From Zobellella denitrificans (GTDB lineage Bacteria > Pseudomonadota > Gammaproteobacteria > Enterobacterales > Aeromonadaceae): a stretch of DNA of 64,000 bases. This document shows positions 16,546 to 25,080 of this stretch, in pieces. The notes under the pieces were generated by a model that worked only from the letters and a program-made list of their open reading frames with translations, ran no database searches and was not told the DNA's origin. Numbering within the stretch: the first letter of the stretch is position 1; every line of letters begins with the position of its first letter. Location: the NCBI RefSeq assembly GCF_002237365.1, contig NZ_NMUO01000008.1, forward strand, positions 1-64,000, given 5' to 3'. The position numbers and the translations under genes are program-made.

Positions 16546-17895
16546 TCAAAGCAAGAGATGGACGGCCAGCCCGGCCAGGGCACTCAGGCTGAGCACCAGG
16601 ATCACATTGCGTTTATAGCGGAACAGGGCGATAGCGGCGGCGAGGGCGATCAGGGCCGATGGCCAGTCGAACAGGCCGCCAAAACCCTGGGGCCAGAGCA
16701 CGTGATAGCCGAAAAACAGCGCCAGGTTCAGGACCACCCCGACCACGGCGGCGGTAATGGCCGTCAGGGGCGCGGTCAGGTGGAGGTTGCCGTGGGTAGA
16801 CTCCACCAGGGGACCGCCGGCGAGAATAAACAGGAAAGAGGGCAAAAAGGTAAACCAGGTCACCAGGGCGGCCGCGGCGGCGCCGGCCAGGAACAGGCTG
16901 TCCGGGCCGAACAGCGCCTTGACATAGCCACCGACAAAGCCGACGAAGGCGACCACCATGATCAGCGGGCCTGGTGTGGTTTCGCCCAGCGCCAGGCCGT
17001 CGATCATCTGGGTGGGGCTGACCCAGCCATGGTGCCCCACCGCGCCCTGGTAGACATAGGGCAGCACCGCATAGGCCCCGCCGAAGGTCAGCAGGGCCGC
17101 CTTGGTAAAGAACCAGCCCATCTGGGTCAGATCATGGGACCAGCCCAGGGTGGTGGTCATGGCCGCCATGGGCAACAGCCAGAGCAGGGCACCGACCAGC
17201 AGCACCCAGCCCAGCCGCGACCAGCGGAACACCGCGTGCTCCGGGGTGGGGGTGTCATCGTCGATGATCGCCGGGCCGGCTGCGGTGGAGGAGGCGGCAT
17301 GGCCGCCGCCGGCCTGGAAGCGGGACGGGGTGATGCGGCCGCCGATGTAGCCGATCAGGGCGGCGCCCAGCAGTATGGCCGGGAAGGGCAGGTTGAAGGC
17401 GAAAATGGCGATGAACGAGGCGGTGGCGATGGCCCAGAGCACCCGGTTTTTCAGCACCCGGGAGCCGATGCGCCAGGCGGCCTGGGCCACGATGGCGGTG
17501 ACCGCCGGCTTGATGCCGTAGAAAATCCCCTCCACCAGGGGCACATCGCCGAAGGCCAGGTAGATCCAGGACAGGCCGATAAGGATAAACAGGGAGGGCA
17601 GCACGAACAGGATGCCGGCCACCAGCCCGCCCCTGGTGCGGTGCAGCAGCCAGCCGATATAAACAGCCAACTGCTGGGCTTCGGGCCCGGGCAGTACCAT
17701 GCAGTAGTTGAGGGCGTGCAGGAAACGCTTTTCGCTGATCCAGCGGCGGCGATCCACCAGCTCGCTGTGCATGATGGCGATTTGCCCGGCCGGGCCGCCG
17801 AAACTGATAAAGCCCAGCTTGAGCCAGAACAGCAGGGCCTGCCAGAAACTGACCTCGGCTGGCGGCGCCTTGGTATCGGCGAGGGGGTGCTTCAT
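16546..17895 (-). CDS. chrA: Chromate efflux transporter ChrA
   Basis: A 449-residue inner-membrane protein of the CHR family, long (bidomain) type. Two homologous CHR domains are visible: the first with LKLGFISFGGPAGQIAIMH and LPGPEAQQLA near residue 75, the second with FGGAYAVLP near residue 270 and ETTPGPLIM near residue 310. It exports chromate, lowering cytoplasmic Cr(VI). Its start overlaps the chrB stop by four bases. The link to the sulfate transporter next door is suggestive, since chromate enters cells as a sulfate analogue, but that is inference. Confidence 0.92.
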   Translation of the reverse strand: MKHPLADTKAPPAEVSFWQALLFWLKLGFISFGGPAGQIAIMHSELVDRRRWISEKRFLHALNYCMVLPGPEAQQLAVYIGWLLHRTRGGLVAGILFVLPSLFILIGLSWIYLAFGDVPLVEGIFYGIKPAVTAIVAQAAWRIGSRVLKNRVLWAIATASFIAIFAFNLPFPAILLGAALIGYIGGRITPSRFQAGGGHAASSTAAGPAIIDDDTPTPEHAVFRWSRLGWVLLVGALLWLLPMAAMTTTLGWSHDLTQMGWFFTKAALLTFGGAYAVLPYVYQGAVGHHGWVSPTQMIDGLALGETTPGPLIMVVAFVGFVGGYVKALFGPDSLFLAGAAAAALVTWFTFLPSFLFILAGGPLVESTHGNLHLTAPLTAITAAVVGVVLNLALFFGYHVLWPQGFGGLFDWPSALIALAAAIALFRYKRNVILVLSLSALAGLAVHLLL

Positions 17896-18827
17896 CGGGA
17901 AATGTCCTTTTCAAAGGTGGTGAGTAAACCGTCGAAGACGGTGCTGGCGGCGGCCAGCAGGGCATCGTCGTCGGCGAGGGTGTCGCGCAGGCCGGCCAGC
18001 AGGCTTTCGATGCCGCTGGCCTCGGGGGGCGGGATGCCGCCCACGTCCAGGTAATGGACGATGCCGGCCAGGCGCTGCAAGGCGGTTGTGCCGAGGCCGA
18101 AACTGGCCAGCAGCACCTCGAAGGTGACCAGGTCGCCGACATGGCTGAAGGCGGCGCCGTCGAAGTCGAAGCCCAGCGCCTCGGGGGGACAATCCCGCAC
18201 CGACGTCAGCCACAGCAGCCGGGCGCCGGGATCGATAAAGCGGCGAATAAGCCAGGCGCTGGCCAGCCGGTCGACCCAGGGGCGGGCGCGGGTGGCCCAC
18301 AAGCTGTTGCGGTAGTCGGCGATATTCAGCGCCGGCAGCGGCGTGCCGGTCGGGCTGGGTTCGTCGGGGCTCATCCGGCGGGCTATTTCCCGCTCCAGCT
18401 GCACCAGGGCCGTTTCCGCCTGGTGTTGGGGCTGGTCGGGGAAGAAGTCGATGGCGGCCAACTGGCCGAAACGCTTGCGCAACTTGCGTACCTGTTTGAG
18501 GTTGTCCTGGGCTGGCGTGGCGGCCAACTGTGCCTGCAGTTCGGCGAGTTCGCCCAGGAATTCCTTGAACTCCTGGCCGCGATCAAACCAGGGGACAAAA
18601 TCCGGCCCTTCTTCGTTGCGGGTGTCGAGCAAAAACGCGGTGCCGCCCTGTTCGCCGACATCCCGGGCGATCTGGCGAAGGGTCGGCCGCAGCTCGTCCC
18701 GTGCCGGCAACAGGTAGACACCGTCGCGCAGCACGGCGGCGCCGGAGGCCTTGAGCGCCCGCCAGGCCCGCATGCGCGCGGTGGCATTCCCGGTGGGCAG
18801 CGTCAGGATCAACAGTAGCCAGTTCAT
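17892..18827 (-). CDS. chrB: Chromate resistance regulator/protein ChrB
   Basis: A 311-residue protein of the ChrB family. It opens NWLLLILTLPTGNATARMRAWRALKASG, the conserved N-terminal domain, and ends with the ChrB C-terminal domain (RPWVDRLASAWLIRRFIDP and FDIDGAAF-like FDFDGAAFSH near residue 205). In Ochrobactrum and relatives ChrB is the chromate-sensing repressor of chrA. The start is placed at 18827, where family similarity begins, rather than at an upstream in-frame ATG that adds 32 unrelated residues. An inverted repeat lies 23 bp upstream. Confidence 0.87.
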   Translation of the reverse strand: MNWLLLILTLPTGNATARMRAWRALKASGAAVLRDGVYLLPARDELRPTLRQIARDVGEQGGTAFLLDTRNEEGPDFVPWFDRGQEFKEFLGELAELQAQLAATPAQDNLKQVRKLRKRFGQLAAIDFFPDQPQHQAETALVQLEREIARRMSPDEPSPTGTPLPALNIADYRNSLWATRARPWVDRLASAWLIRRFIDPGARLLWLTSVRDCPPEALGFDFDGAAFSHVGDLVTFEVLLASFGLGTTALQRLAGIVHYLDVGGIPPPEASGIESLLAGLRDTLADDDALLAAASTVFDGLLTTFEKDISR

Positions 18828-18849
18828 AGTCGTAGAGATAAAGACATTT

Positions 18850-18867
18850 TTGTAGAGAGTGCTACAA
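18850..18867. promoter_or_regulatory. Candidate ChrB operator
   Basis: TTGTAG and CTACAA form a perfect inverted repeat with a 6-bp spacer, 23 bp before the chrB start codon. The position suits a repressor site for autoregulation of chrBA by chromate. Confidence 0.45.
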
Positions 18868-18957
18868 GAGTAGTGATGTCTTTTCCCCTGCGCAAGAGCT
18901 CCGCCAGCGCCCCACCACAGCAAGGTGCCAATCTGCAGTTGTCCTCGATGCGAGGGG

Positions 18958-19941
18958 TTATGGTTGCTCTTTTTTACGGGTGGCGTCGTCCAGGCTGAGC
19001 ACTGTCAGGGCGTTGGCCGAGCTGGTGGCCAGGGTGTCGATCACCCCGGTGCGCAGGGCGCCAAGGATGCCGGCGGCCTTGGTTCTTTCGCTGGCGATGG
19101 CGATAACGTCCGGAATCCGCGCCAGATCGCCGATGGTCAGCCCGATCACCCGGGCCTGCATCTTGGTCTGGGAGGTCTGGCCATGGATGTCGATGAAGTC
19201 GTACCCCATCATGTCGCCCACCGTGCCCAACAGCCGGGCCTCGGCGATCTCCTGGGGGGAGAACCAGCCCATGCGCACCATGTTGCTGTCTTCGCTCATG
19301 TCGCCCACCCCGATCAGCGCCATGTCGGCGCGCCGGGCCCGGTCCAGGGTCTGGCGCACCGTGCTGTTTTCCAGCAATTGCTGGCGCAGCTCCGGGTGCT
19401 GCACCAGGGCGGGAGCATAGAGGGTTTCGCTGTCGCCGCCGAACTTGGCGGCCAGGCGGCGGCAGATGTGATCCGGGTTCATGTATTCGCCGGCCTTGAG
19501 CGAGCCGCCGATGGCGCAGACGAAGGAGCATTTGTAGCTGTTGTCGGTAAACACATTGTCGGCCACCGCGCCCACATTGCGGCCCATGCCCACCGCCACC
19601 ACGCTGCCATCGCTGAGCTGACGGGTGAGGTGATCGGCCACCAGCGACGCCACCTCCGAGCGCTGGCGTTCGGGGTCTGTGTGATCCAGGGCGATCAGCG
19701 CGCGCTTGATGCCGAAACGTTCAATCAGCGCCTTTTCGATATCGGCGCTCACCGAGGGGTGGTGGCGCACCCGCACGTCGACGATGCCGACCGCGTGGGC
19801 CCGCTTGATCAGACGGCCGACCTTGATACGGGACATGTCCAGGCGCTGGGCGATGGCCTCCTGGGTCTCGCCTTCCACGTAATAGAGCGTGGCGATTTCC
19901 GTCATCAGTGCGATTTCCGCGCTTTCCTGCCGATCCAGCAT
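18958..19941 (-). CDS. SorC family sugar-binding transcriptional regulator
   Basis: A 327-residue regulator. Residues 10-60 are the helix-turn-helix (EIATLYYVEGETQEAIAQRL then SRIKVGRLIKRA) and residues 65-320 the SorC/LsrR sugar-phosphate sensor fold, with VVAVGMGRNVGAV and ALIGVGDM as its typical glycine-rich loops. SorC-type proteins bind phosphorylated sugars; CggR, a family member, responds to fructose 1,6-bisphosphate. It is divergent from glpX, a fructose-bisphosphatase gene, so a role in gluconeogenic control is plausible but unproven. AGGGGG precedes the start. Confidence 0.85.
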   Translation of the reverse strand: MLDRQESAEIALMTEIATLYYVEGETQEAIAQRLDMSRIKVGRLIKRAHAVGIVDVRVRHHPSVSADIEKALIERFGIKRALIALDHTDPERQRSEVASLVADHLTRQLSDGSVVAVGMGRNVGAVADNVFTDNSYKCSFVCAIGGSLKAGEYMNPDHICRRLAAKFGGDSETLYAPALVQHPELRQQLLENSTVRQTLDRARRADMALIGVGDMSEDSNMVRMGWFSPQEIAEARLLGTVGDMMGYDFIDIHGQTSQTKMQARVIGLTIGDLARIPDVIAIASERTKAAGILGALRTGVIDTLATSSANALTVLSLDDATRKKEQP

Positions 19942-20123
19942 ATGAAGATTCCCCCTTTTTATCCGGCGGTCATTCTACATCAGGCACTTAAGTAACAGAA
20001 GCCGGTCGCACGCGCATTTGTTACATAAGTTTTCATTAATAACCAATGATATGCTGAGTTATGGCGAGCCCTGGCCTTTATTAGTCATTATTTTGACGTA
20101 TTTTGCGGTTTAACTGTGATTTT

Positions 20124-20207
20124 AGAATGTTTGTGGGATTTCATCAGAATGTTTGCTTTGTTCATTTGTTTTTATCGTTGACATTTGTTTGGCGGCGGCG
20201 CTACCCT
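20124..20207 (+). promoter_or_regulatory. glpX promoter with direct repeats
   Basis: TTGACA at 20178-20183 and TACCCT at 20202-20207, 18 bp apart, form a plausible sigma-70 promoter for glpX. Just upstream, AGAATGTTTG occurs at 20124-20133 and 20146-20155, 22 bp apart, and CATTTGTTT at 20163-20171 and 20182-20190, 19 bp apart. These repeats could be sites for the divergent SorC regulator. The rest of the 327-bp gap shows no gene. Confidence 0.5.
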
Positions 20208-20268
20208 GTGTTCGACCAGCAAGGTGCGCGGCAGCCTGCCGGCGCCATATCTTGAAGGGAGGCTTTAG

Positions 20269-21237
20269 ATGGATCAGGACCTGCTCTACCGCCTGAGCGC
20301 GGTGACCGAGGCCGCGGCTCTGGCCGGCTACGCCTGGCTGGGCCGCGGCGACAAGAACGCCGCCGACCAGGCCGCCGTGGTGGCCATGCGCGACTTGCTC
20401 AATCAGAGCCCGATCGACGGTCGCATCGTGATCGGCGAGGGGGAAATCGACGAGGCGCCCATGCTCTATATCGGCGAGCATCTGGGACGGGGCGGTGTGG
20501 CCGTGGACATAGCGGTGGACCCCATCGAAGGCACCCGCATGACCGCCATGGGCCAGGCCAATGCGCTGGTGGTGCTGGCGGCGGGAGCCAGGGGGAGTTT
20601 TCTCTCGGCACCCGACATGTACATGGAAAAGCTGGTGGTGGGGCAGGGGGCCAAGGGGAGTATCGATCTGCAGCGCTCCCTGGCCGACAATGCCCGGGCG
20701 GTGGCGAAAGCCCTCGGCAAGCCGTTGTCCGAACTGACGGTGGCGACGCTGGCCAAGCCCCGTCACGAGGCGGTGATTGCCGAGCTGCACCGGCTGGGGG
20801 CACGGGTATTCGCCTTTCCCGACGGTGACGTGGCGGCCTCGGTGCTGGCCTGCCTGCCCGATACCGGCATCGACATGATGTATTGTATCGGCGGTGCGCC
20901 CGAGGGGGTGATTTCCGCCGCGGTGGCGCGCAGCCTGGGGGGCGACATGCAGGGCCGACTGTTGCTGCGCAGCGAGGCCAAGGGGGCGAGCCCCGCCAAC
21001 GACGCCGCCAGTGAGCAGGAGGCCCGTCGTTGCCGGGAGATGGGCGTGGTCGCGGGAGCGGCGCTGACGCTGGAGGAGATGGTTCGCTCCGACGACATCG
21101 CTTTCCTGGCCACCGGCATCACCGGGGGCGAGCTGCTGGAAGGCGTCCGTCGCTACGACGATGGCCGGTTGACCACGGAGACGCTGGTGATCTGCGGCCA
21201 CACCAAGGCGGTGCGACGCATCCGCGCCCAGCACTGA
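20269..21237 (+). CDS. glpX: Class II fructose-1,6-bisphosphatase
   Basis: A 322-residue GlpX-type phosphatase (E. coli GlpX is 336). It shows the metal-binding motifs GEGEIDEAPML near residue 50 and DPIEGTRM near residue 84, and the conserved CIGGAPEGV near residue 205. It hydrolyses fructose 1,6-bisphosphate to fructose 6-phosphate in gluconeogenesis, which would be needed for growth on erythritol, tartrate or proline, all of which are encoded in this window. An AGGGAGG-like site lies just before the ATG. Confidence 0.93.
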   Translation: MDQDLLYRLSAVTEAAALAGYAWLGRGDKNAADQAAVVAMRDLLNQSPIDGRIVIGEGEIDEAPMLYIGEHLGRGGVAVDIAVDPIEGTRMTAMGQANALVVLAAGARGSFLSAPDMYMEKLVVGQGAKGSIDLQRSLADNARAVAKALGKPLSELTVATLAKPRHEAVIAELHRLGARVFAFPDGDVAASVLACLPDTGIDMMYCIGGAPEGVISAAVARSLGGDMQGRLLLRSEAKGASPANDAASEQEARRCREMGVVAGAALTLEEMVRSDDIAFLATGITGGELLEGVRRYDDGRLTTETLVICGHTKAVRRIRAQH

Positions 21238-21390
21238 GGCGATCCGGCCGGGGCCTGCCGCAAGGCGTGCCCGTTGTCCGCATGGCCGGGGCTGCACAGC
21301 CATAGGCTGGGTGCAATATTGGTTTAAAACTTGGGCACCGGTGTCGTACAATGCCGTGCCGCCAATGCGGTGTTTTATTTTATTTACTTA

Positions 21391-21541
21391 TTCTCAGGGC
21401 GGGGTGAAAGTCCCCACCGGCGGTATGTTGCAGCAGCCCCATGGGTGGCAACGAGCCCGCGAGCGCCCGGCCTGTGGCCGGGGTCAGCAGATCTGGTGAG
21501 ACGCCAGAGCCGACGGTGATAGTCCGGATGGAAGAGGATAA
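21391..21541 (+). ncRNA. FMN riboswitch (RFN element)
   Basis: The conserved FMN aptamer landmarks are present in order: TCAGGGCGGGGTGAAAGT at the start, CCCCACCGGCGGTA, a variable arm, then GTCAGCAGATCTGGTGAGA and finally GCCGACGGTGATAGTCCGGATG. It senses flavin mononucleotide and reduces ribB expression. A hairpin GGCTTTCC/GGAAAGCC at 21606-21626 follows without a T run, so control may act on translation rather than termination. Confidence 0.95.
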
Positions 21542-21670
21542 GGGAGCCGGCCTCCGCTGCCCCAGGGCGGCGGTGTCGCATCGTCGTTTTGCCGGTATCC
21601 TGAAAGGCTTTCCCTGGCGGAAAGCCACTGTTCCCATGCCCTGATTCTGGTAGCAACAGGAGCTTTTACC

Positions 21671-22339
21671 ATGAATCAGTTTGTTCAAAGTCCTTCTCTT
21701 TTGGCCGAATTCGGTACCCCCATCGAGCGCGTGGAACGCGCCCTGCTCGCCCTGCGAGCCGGGCAGGGCGTGCTGGTGGTGGATGATGAAGACCGGGAAA
21801 ACGAAGGGGATCTCATCTATGCGGCCGAGAGCCTGACTTCTGCGCAGATGGCGCTGATGATCCGCGAGTGCAGCGGCATCGTCTGCCTGTGCATCACCGA
21901 CGAGCTGGCCCGCCGGCTGGAGCTGCCGCCCATGGTGGTCGATAACTCCAGCAAGAACCAGACCGCCTTTACCGTCAGCATCGAGGCCAAGGAAGGGGTG
22001 AGCACCGGCGTGTCCGCCGCCGACCGGGTGACCACGGTCAGGACCGCCATCGCCGACGGCGCCCGGGCCGCCGACCTGGCCCGTCCCGGCCATATCTTCC
22101 CCCTCAAGGCCCAGCCTGGCGGAGTATTGAGCCGGCGCGGCCACACCGAAGGCACCGTGGATCTGATGAAACTGGCGGGGCTCAAGCCCGCCGGGGTGCT
22201 GTGCGAGCTGACCAACGAGGACGGCTCCATGGCCCGGTTGCCGGAAATCGTGGCCTTCGGCAAGCGGCACGACATGCCGGTGCTGACCATCGAGGACATC
22301 GTCCAATACCGCAGCGAACTGCTGGCCGAGGCCGGCTGA
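21671..22339 (+). CDS. ribB: 3,4-dihydroxy-2-butanone-4-phosphate synthase
   Basis: A 222-residue single-domain RibB (E. coli 217), making the four-carbon unit of riboflavin from ribulose 5-phosphate. Motifs include [13 protein letters not shown] near residue 38 with the acidic metal ligands, [11 protein letters not shown] near residue 112 and [11 protein letters not shown] near residue 155 with the catalytic histidine. It is preceded by an FMN riboswitch and by an ACAGGAGC ribosome-binding site. No GTP cyclohydrolase II domain is fused, unlike in many bacteria. Confidence 0.95.
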   Translation: MNQFVQSPSLLAEFGTPIERVERALLALRAGQGVLVVDDEDRENEGDLIYAAESLTSAQMALMIRECSGIVCLCITDELARRLELPPMVVDNSSKNQTAFTVSIEAKEGVSTGVSAADRVTTVRTAIADGARAADLARPGHIFPLKAQPGGVLSRRGHTEGTVDLMKLAGLKPAGVLCELTNEDGSMARLPEIVAFGKRHDMPVLTIEDIVQYRSELLAEAG

Positions 22340-22363
22340 ATAAGGGGGCCGGCGTAAAATTCG

Positions 22364-22394
22364 AGGCCGCTCACCAAGGGTGGGCGGCTTGTTG
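22364..22394 (+). terminator. Terminator after ribB
   Basis: Stem GCCGCTCACC/GGTGGGCGGC (one wobble) with a 3-base loop, followed by TTGTT. Confidence 0.6.
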
Positions 22395-22632
22395 CCAGAA
22401 TGTATCGGCGACCCGATGGTGGGGTTAGGGCCTCAGACCTGGCGAGATCTCGGCCTTGGCATAATGCGTTTCCTGAGTTTGCCGTTGATGTTTAATGCTA
22501 TTTCGGGGTTTGGGCTCGTGGTCGAAAAGTTCGCCAAGCTGAGGAACTGACTATGCTGCTGCATGGCTGGGAATGAAAACGGTCGCGGCGGCGGCTTTCA
22601 ACCAGAGTAATAAACACTGTAAGGGGCAGATG
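22395..22632. other. Left junction of the AT-richer block
   Basis: About 240 bp without a recognisable gene, at the point where base composition falls from the GC-rich chromosome to the AT-richer polyol region. A reading frame ending VVEKFAKLRN at about 22548 has no start in reach and may be debris. No tRNA or integrase was seen. Confidence 0.4.
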
Positions 22633-23319
22633 ATGAAGATTAGAGCGGTCGTGACTGATATAGAAGGTACAACGAGCAATATCGAGTTTGTCCATCAGGT
22701 GCTTTTCCCCTATTCGAAGGAGCACCTGCCTGCATTTGTAAAGGCACACTGGACCGATCCCGAGATCAGGCCCTACTTGGCGCAGGTAGAACAGGAGGTT
22801 GGTTCAACGGAGCCGGATGTCGTCATCGGGACGTTGCTGCAGTGGGTAGAACAGGATGTCAAAGCTACACCGCTAAAGGCGTTGCAGGGGAAAGTCTGGA
22901 AGCAGGCCTTCGAGGAAAAGCTGTTTACCAGCCATGTATATGCCGATGCCTATACGCACATAAAAGGCTGGTACGAGAACGGTATTCCTGTCTATGTTTT
23001 CTCGTCGGGGTCTGTTGACGCACAGATTGGCATCTTCGGACATACCGTTGAGGGAGACATGACGCCGTTTCTGAGCGGCTATTTCGATACCGAAATAGGC
23101 GCAAAACGTGAACCGGTCGCCTATCGCCACATTATCGAGTCGATAGCTTGTGAAGCCGGCGCAGTCCTCTTTCTATCGGACGTTGTTCAGGAGTTGGATG
23201 CGGCTGCAGAGGCAGGCATGCAGACCTGCCTGTTGATCCGCGGTGACAGTCCGGATAACGCTGACAGACACCCGTCAGTCAGCAGTTTTGATGAGCTGGA
23301 TGCCGTATTCGAATTTTAA
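22633..23319 (+). CDS. mtnC: Enolase-phosphatase E1 (2,3-diketo-5-methylthio-1-phosphopentane phosphatase)
   Basis: A 228-residue HAD-superfamily enzyme of the MtnC/MasA type. The HAD nucleophile motif is VVTDIEGTTSNI near residue 8, motif II VFSSGSVDAQ near residue 118, and the final acidic motif LFLSDVVQELDAA near residue 178. In methionine salvage it enolises and dephosphorylates diketo-methylthiopentyl phosphate. No other salvage gene lies nearby, and it sits at the edge of a polyol block whose intermediates are ketose phosphates, so another substrate is possible. The start at 22633 gives better spacing to AAGGGG than the adjacent ATG at 22630. Confidence 0.85.
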   Translation: MKIRAVVTDIEGTTSNIEFVHQVLFPYSKEHLPAFVKAHWTDPEIRPYLAQVEQEVGSTEPDVVIGTLLQWVEQDVKATPLKALQGKVWKQAFEEKLFTSHVYADAYTHIKGWYENGIPVYVFSSGSVDAQIGIFGHTVEGDMTPFLSGYFDTEIGAKREPVAYRHIIESIACEAGAVLFLSDVVQELDAAAEAGMQTCLLIRGDSPDNADRHPSVSSFDELDAVFEF

Positions 23320-23326
23320 TAGGAAG

Positions 23327-23359
23327 GTGGCTGCTCCCTTTGTCGGGCGGAGCAGCCAC
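23327..23359. terminator. Hairpin between convergent mtnC and glpD-like genes
   Basis: An 11-bp perfect stem GTGGCTGCTCC/GGAGCAGCCAC with an 11-base loop lies between the two convergent stops. It probably terminates in both directions, although T tracts are short. Confidence 0.6.
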
Positions 23360-23370
23360 AGATTCAACAA

Positions 23371-25059
23371 TCAGAGTTTCACTTGATGCTTTGTTCGCAG
23401 AAGCTCAATGCTTTTTTTTACCTCGTCCAGTCTCACTGATTCCGGCCACCCCAGTGCCGCTGCCACAATAGCGGATATTTCCTCTATTCCTGCAATATCG
23501 AGATCGCCGCGTACTGCAAGCGCTGTCCGGCGAATGAGCAGATCATCCAGGTGCACGACCTGTTCGTTACGCGCTATCCAGTCGAGCTCGGCCGGACTGT
23601 ATGTGGTACCCGACTCCAGCTTTTCTTTCCGGTTCGTTGTGCTTTCTTGTTGTGCTATCGCTGCTGCCCTGGTGCCGTAACGCTCCAGCAGTTGTTGGAT
23701 ACGTACTTCGGTCAGGCCGGTGTTGTCGGCGAGTGCTCTGATCCAGTCATGGCGCTCATGGGGTCCAGGGTAGCCGGCTCCTCCGCCGATGCTGAGTTGC
23801 CGGGTCGAGCACTTGCGAGGATGTTTCAGCTCTTCAAGAAGCGTATCGGCTACCTCTTCGGCAAAGCCCCGGAAAGTGGTCCATTTGCCACCGACCAATG
23901 ACCGTATTGAGAAGGGCCGCTCCGGAGTGGCGTCGATGCGAGGAGCTGAGTGATCACGACTGATTAATCCAGGCTCCCTGGCTTGGGAGCGGGGCAAAGG
24001 TCGTATTCCGGAATAGGCATAGACGATCTGCTCTTGAGTGATCTGGGTTCCGGGTAGAAGGGCGCGCACGCTGTCGAGAAAGTATTGCAGTTCGGCTTCG
24101 GTACAGCCTACTTGGTCGGGATCGTCATGGGGGATATCGGAGGAGCCGAGGATCAGTCGCCCCAGGTATTCGAAGATCAGGCAGATACGACCGTCATCGG
24201 CTTCGAAGTAGATCATCTGATCCTTCAGTTGTTGCGCCAGCTCAGGATGGTCAATTATAACGTGTGAGCCCTTGGTACCGCCTATGAGCGTGCTTTGGAC
24301 GCCAAGAGACTGATTCACCTTGTCAATCCAGGGACCGGCCGCGTTGACCACGATTTTCGGCTGCACACGGTAGCGCTGGCCGCTATCGCCTTGCAATTCG
24401 ACGATACCCGATGTCTGACCGAGTACCCGGGTATAGTTCAAGGCCCGAGCTTTGGGATTGGCACCGAGTCCATCCTGCACCAGCTCCAGCACCAACCGTT
24501 CGGGGTAGTTGACTTTCGCATCGTAATAGGCGCCGGCCGCGACGATGCGATTCGTCAGGTTGGGCAATATGCTCAAAGCCCGTTTTTTGGAAAGCATCCG
24601 GTGTCTGGGCATGACCCGATTCTGGGCGCCAAAATAGTCATAAAGCCTGAGTCCGATCTTGACGAGCACGGCGCCCCGACTCCGGGGGGCCGAGGTGCTG
24701 CCAAACAGGGTACGCAGTGCCGCCGTTGTTCCCTTGAACCAGGAAAAGATGGGAATCGTCGTCTTCAGGGGATGCACCTGATGCGGTGCGTTTTTAAGCA
24801 GCAGGTTGCGCTCTAGTGCCGATTGGGCGACCAGTCGCAACTCGGCTGTTTCCAGGTATTTAATGCCCCCATGGATCAGTCGTGAGGGCGCAGCGCTGGT
24901 GCCGGAGCCGTAATCGCCCTTGTCGACCAGCATCGCTGTGATGCCCTGCTCACAGAGGTCTCGGAACAGGCCTGCTCCATTTATCCCGGCGCCGATAATC
25001 AGTACATCGACCGGAGTCGGTGCACAAGGCTCTGATATAGAGGGTGAAGTTGCTTGCAT
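23371..25059 (-). CDS. GlpD-like FAD-dependent polyol-phosphate dehydrogenase (copy 1)
   Basis: A 562-residue member of the glycerol-3-phosphate dehydrogenase family. The FAD-binding motif is DVLIIGAGINGAGLFRDL near residue 20; SRLIHGGIKYLE near residue 60 and NAAGPWIDKV near residue 240 are family hallmarks, and GGKWTTFRG near residue 388 closes the FAD domain. It would oxidise a polyol phosphate to a ketose phosphate and pass electrons to quinones. It is last in a DeoR-kinase-dehydrogenase operon, and a second GlpD-like enzyme (EryB) is encoded 9 kb away, so the two likely act on different polyol phosphates. True glycerol 3-phosphate cannot be excluded. Confidence 0.8.
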   Translation of the reverse strand: MQATSPSISEPCAPTPVDVLIIGAGINGAGLFRDLCEQGITAMLVDKGDYGSGTSAAPSRLIHGGIKYLETAELRLVAQSALERNLLLKNAPHQVHPLKTTIPIFSWFKGTTAALRTLFGSTSAPRSRGAVLVKIGLRLYDYFGAQNRVMPRHRMLSKKRALSILPNLTNRIVAAGAYYDAKVNYPERLVLELVQDGLGANPKARALNYTRVLGQTSGIVELQGDSGQRYRVQPKIVVNAAGPWIDKVNQSLGVQSTLIGGTKGSHVIIDHPELAQQLKDQMIYFEADDGRICLIFEYLGRLILGSSDIPHDDPDQVGCTEAELQYFLDSVRALLPGTQITQEQIVYAYSGIRPLPRSQAREPGLISRDHSAPRIDATPERPFSIRSLVGGKWTTFRGFAEEVADTLLEELKHPRKCSTRQLSIGGGAGYPGPHERHDWIRALADNTGLTEVRIQQLLERYGTRAAAIAQQESTTNRKEKLESGTTYSPAELDWIARNEQVVHLDDLLIRRTALAVRGDLDIAGIEEISAIVAAALGWPESVRLDEVKKSIELLRTKHQVKL

Positions 25060-25080
25060 CTTGATTTATCTGCTCCTGGT

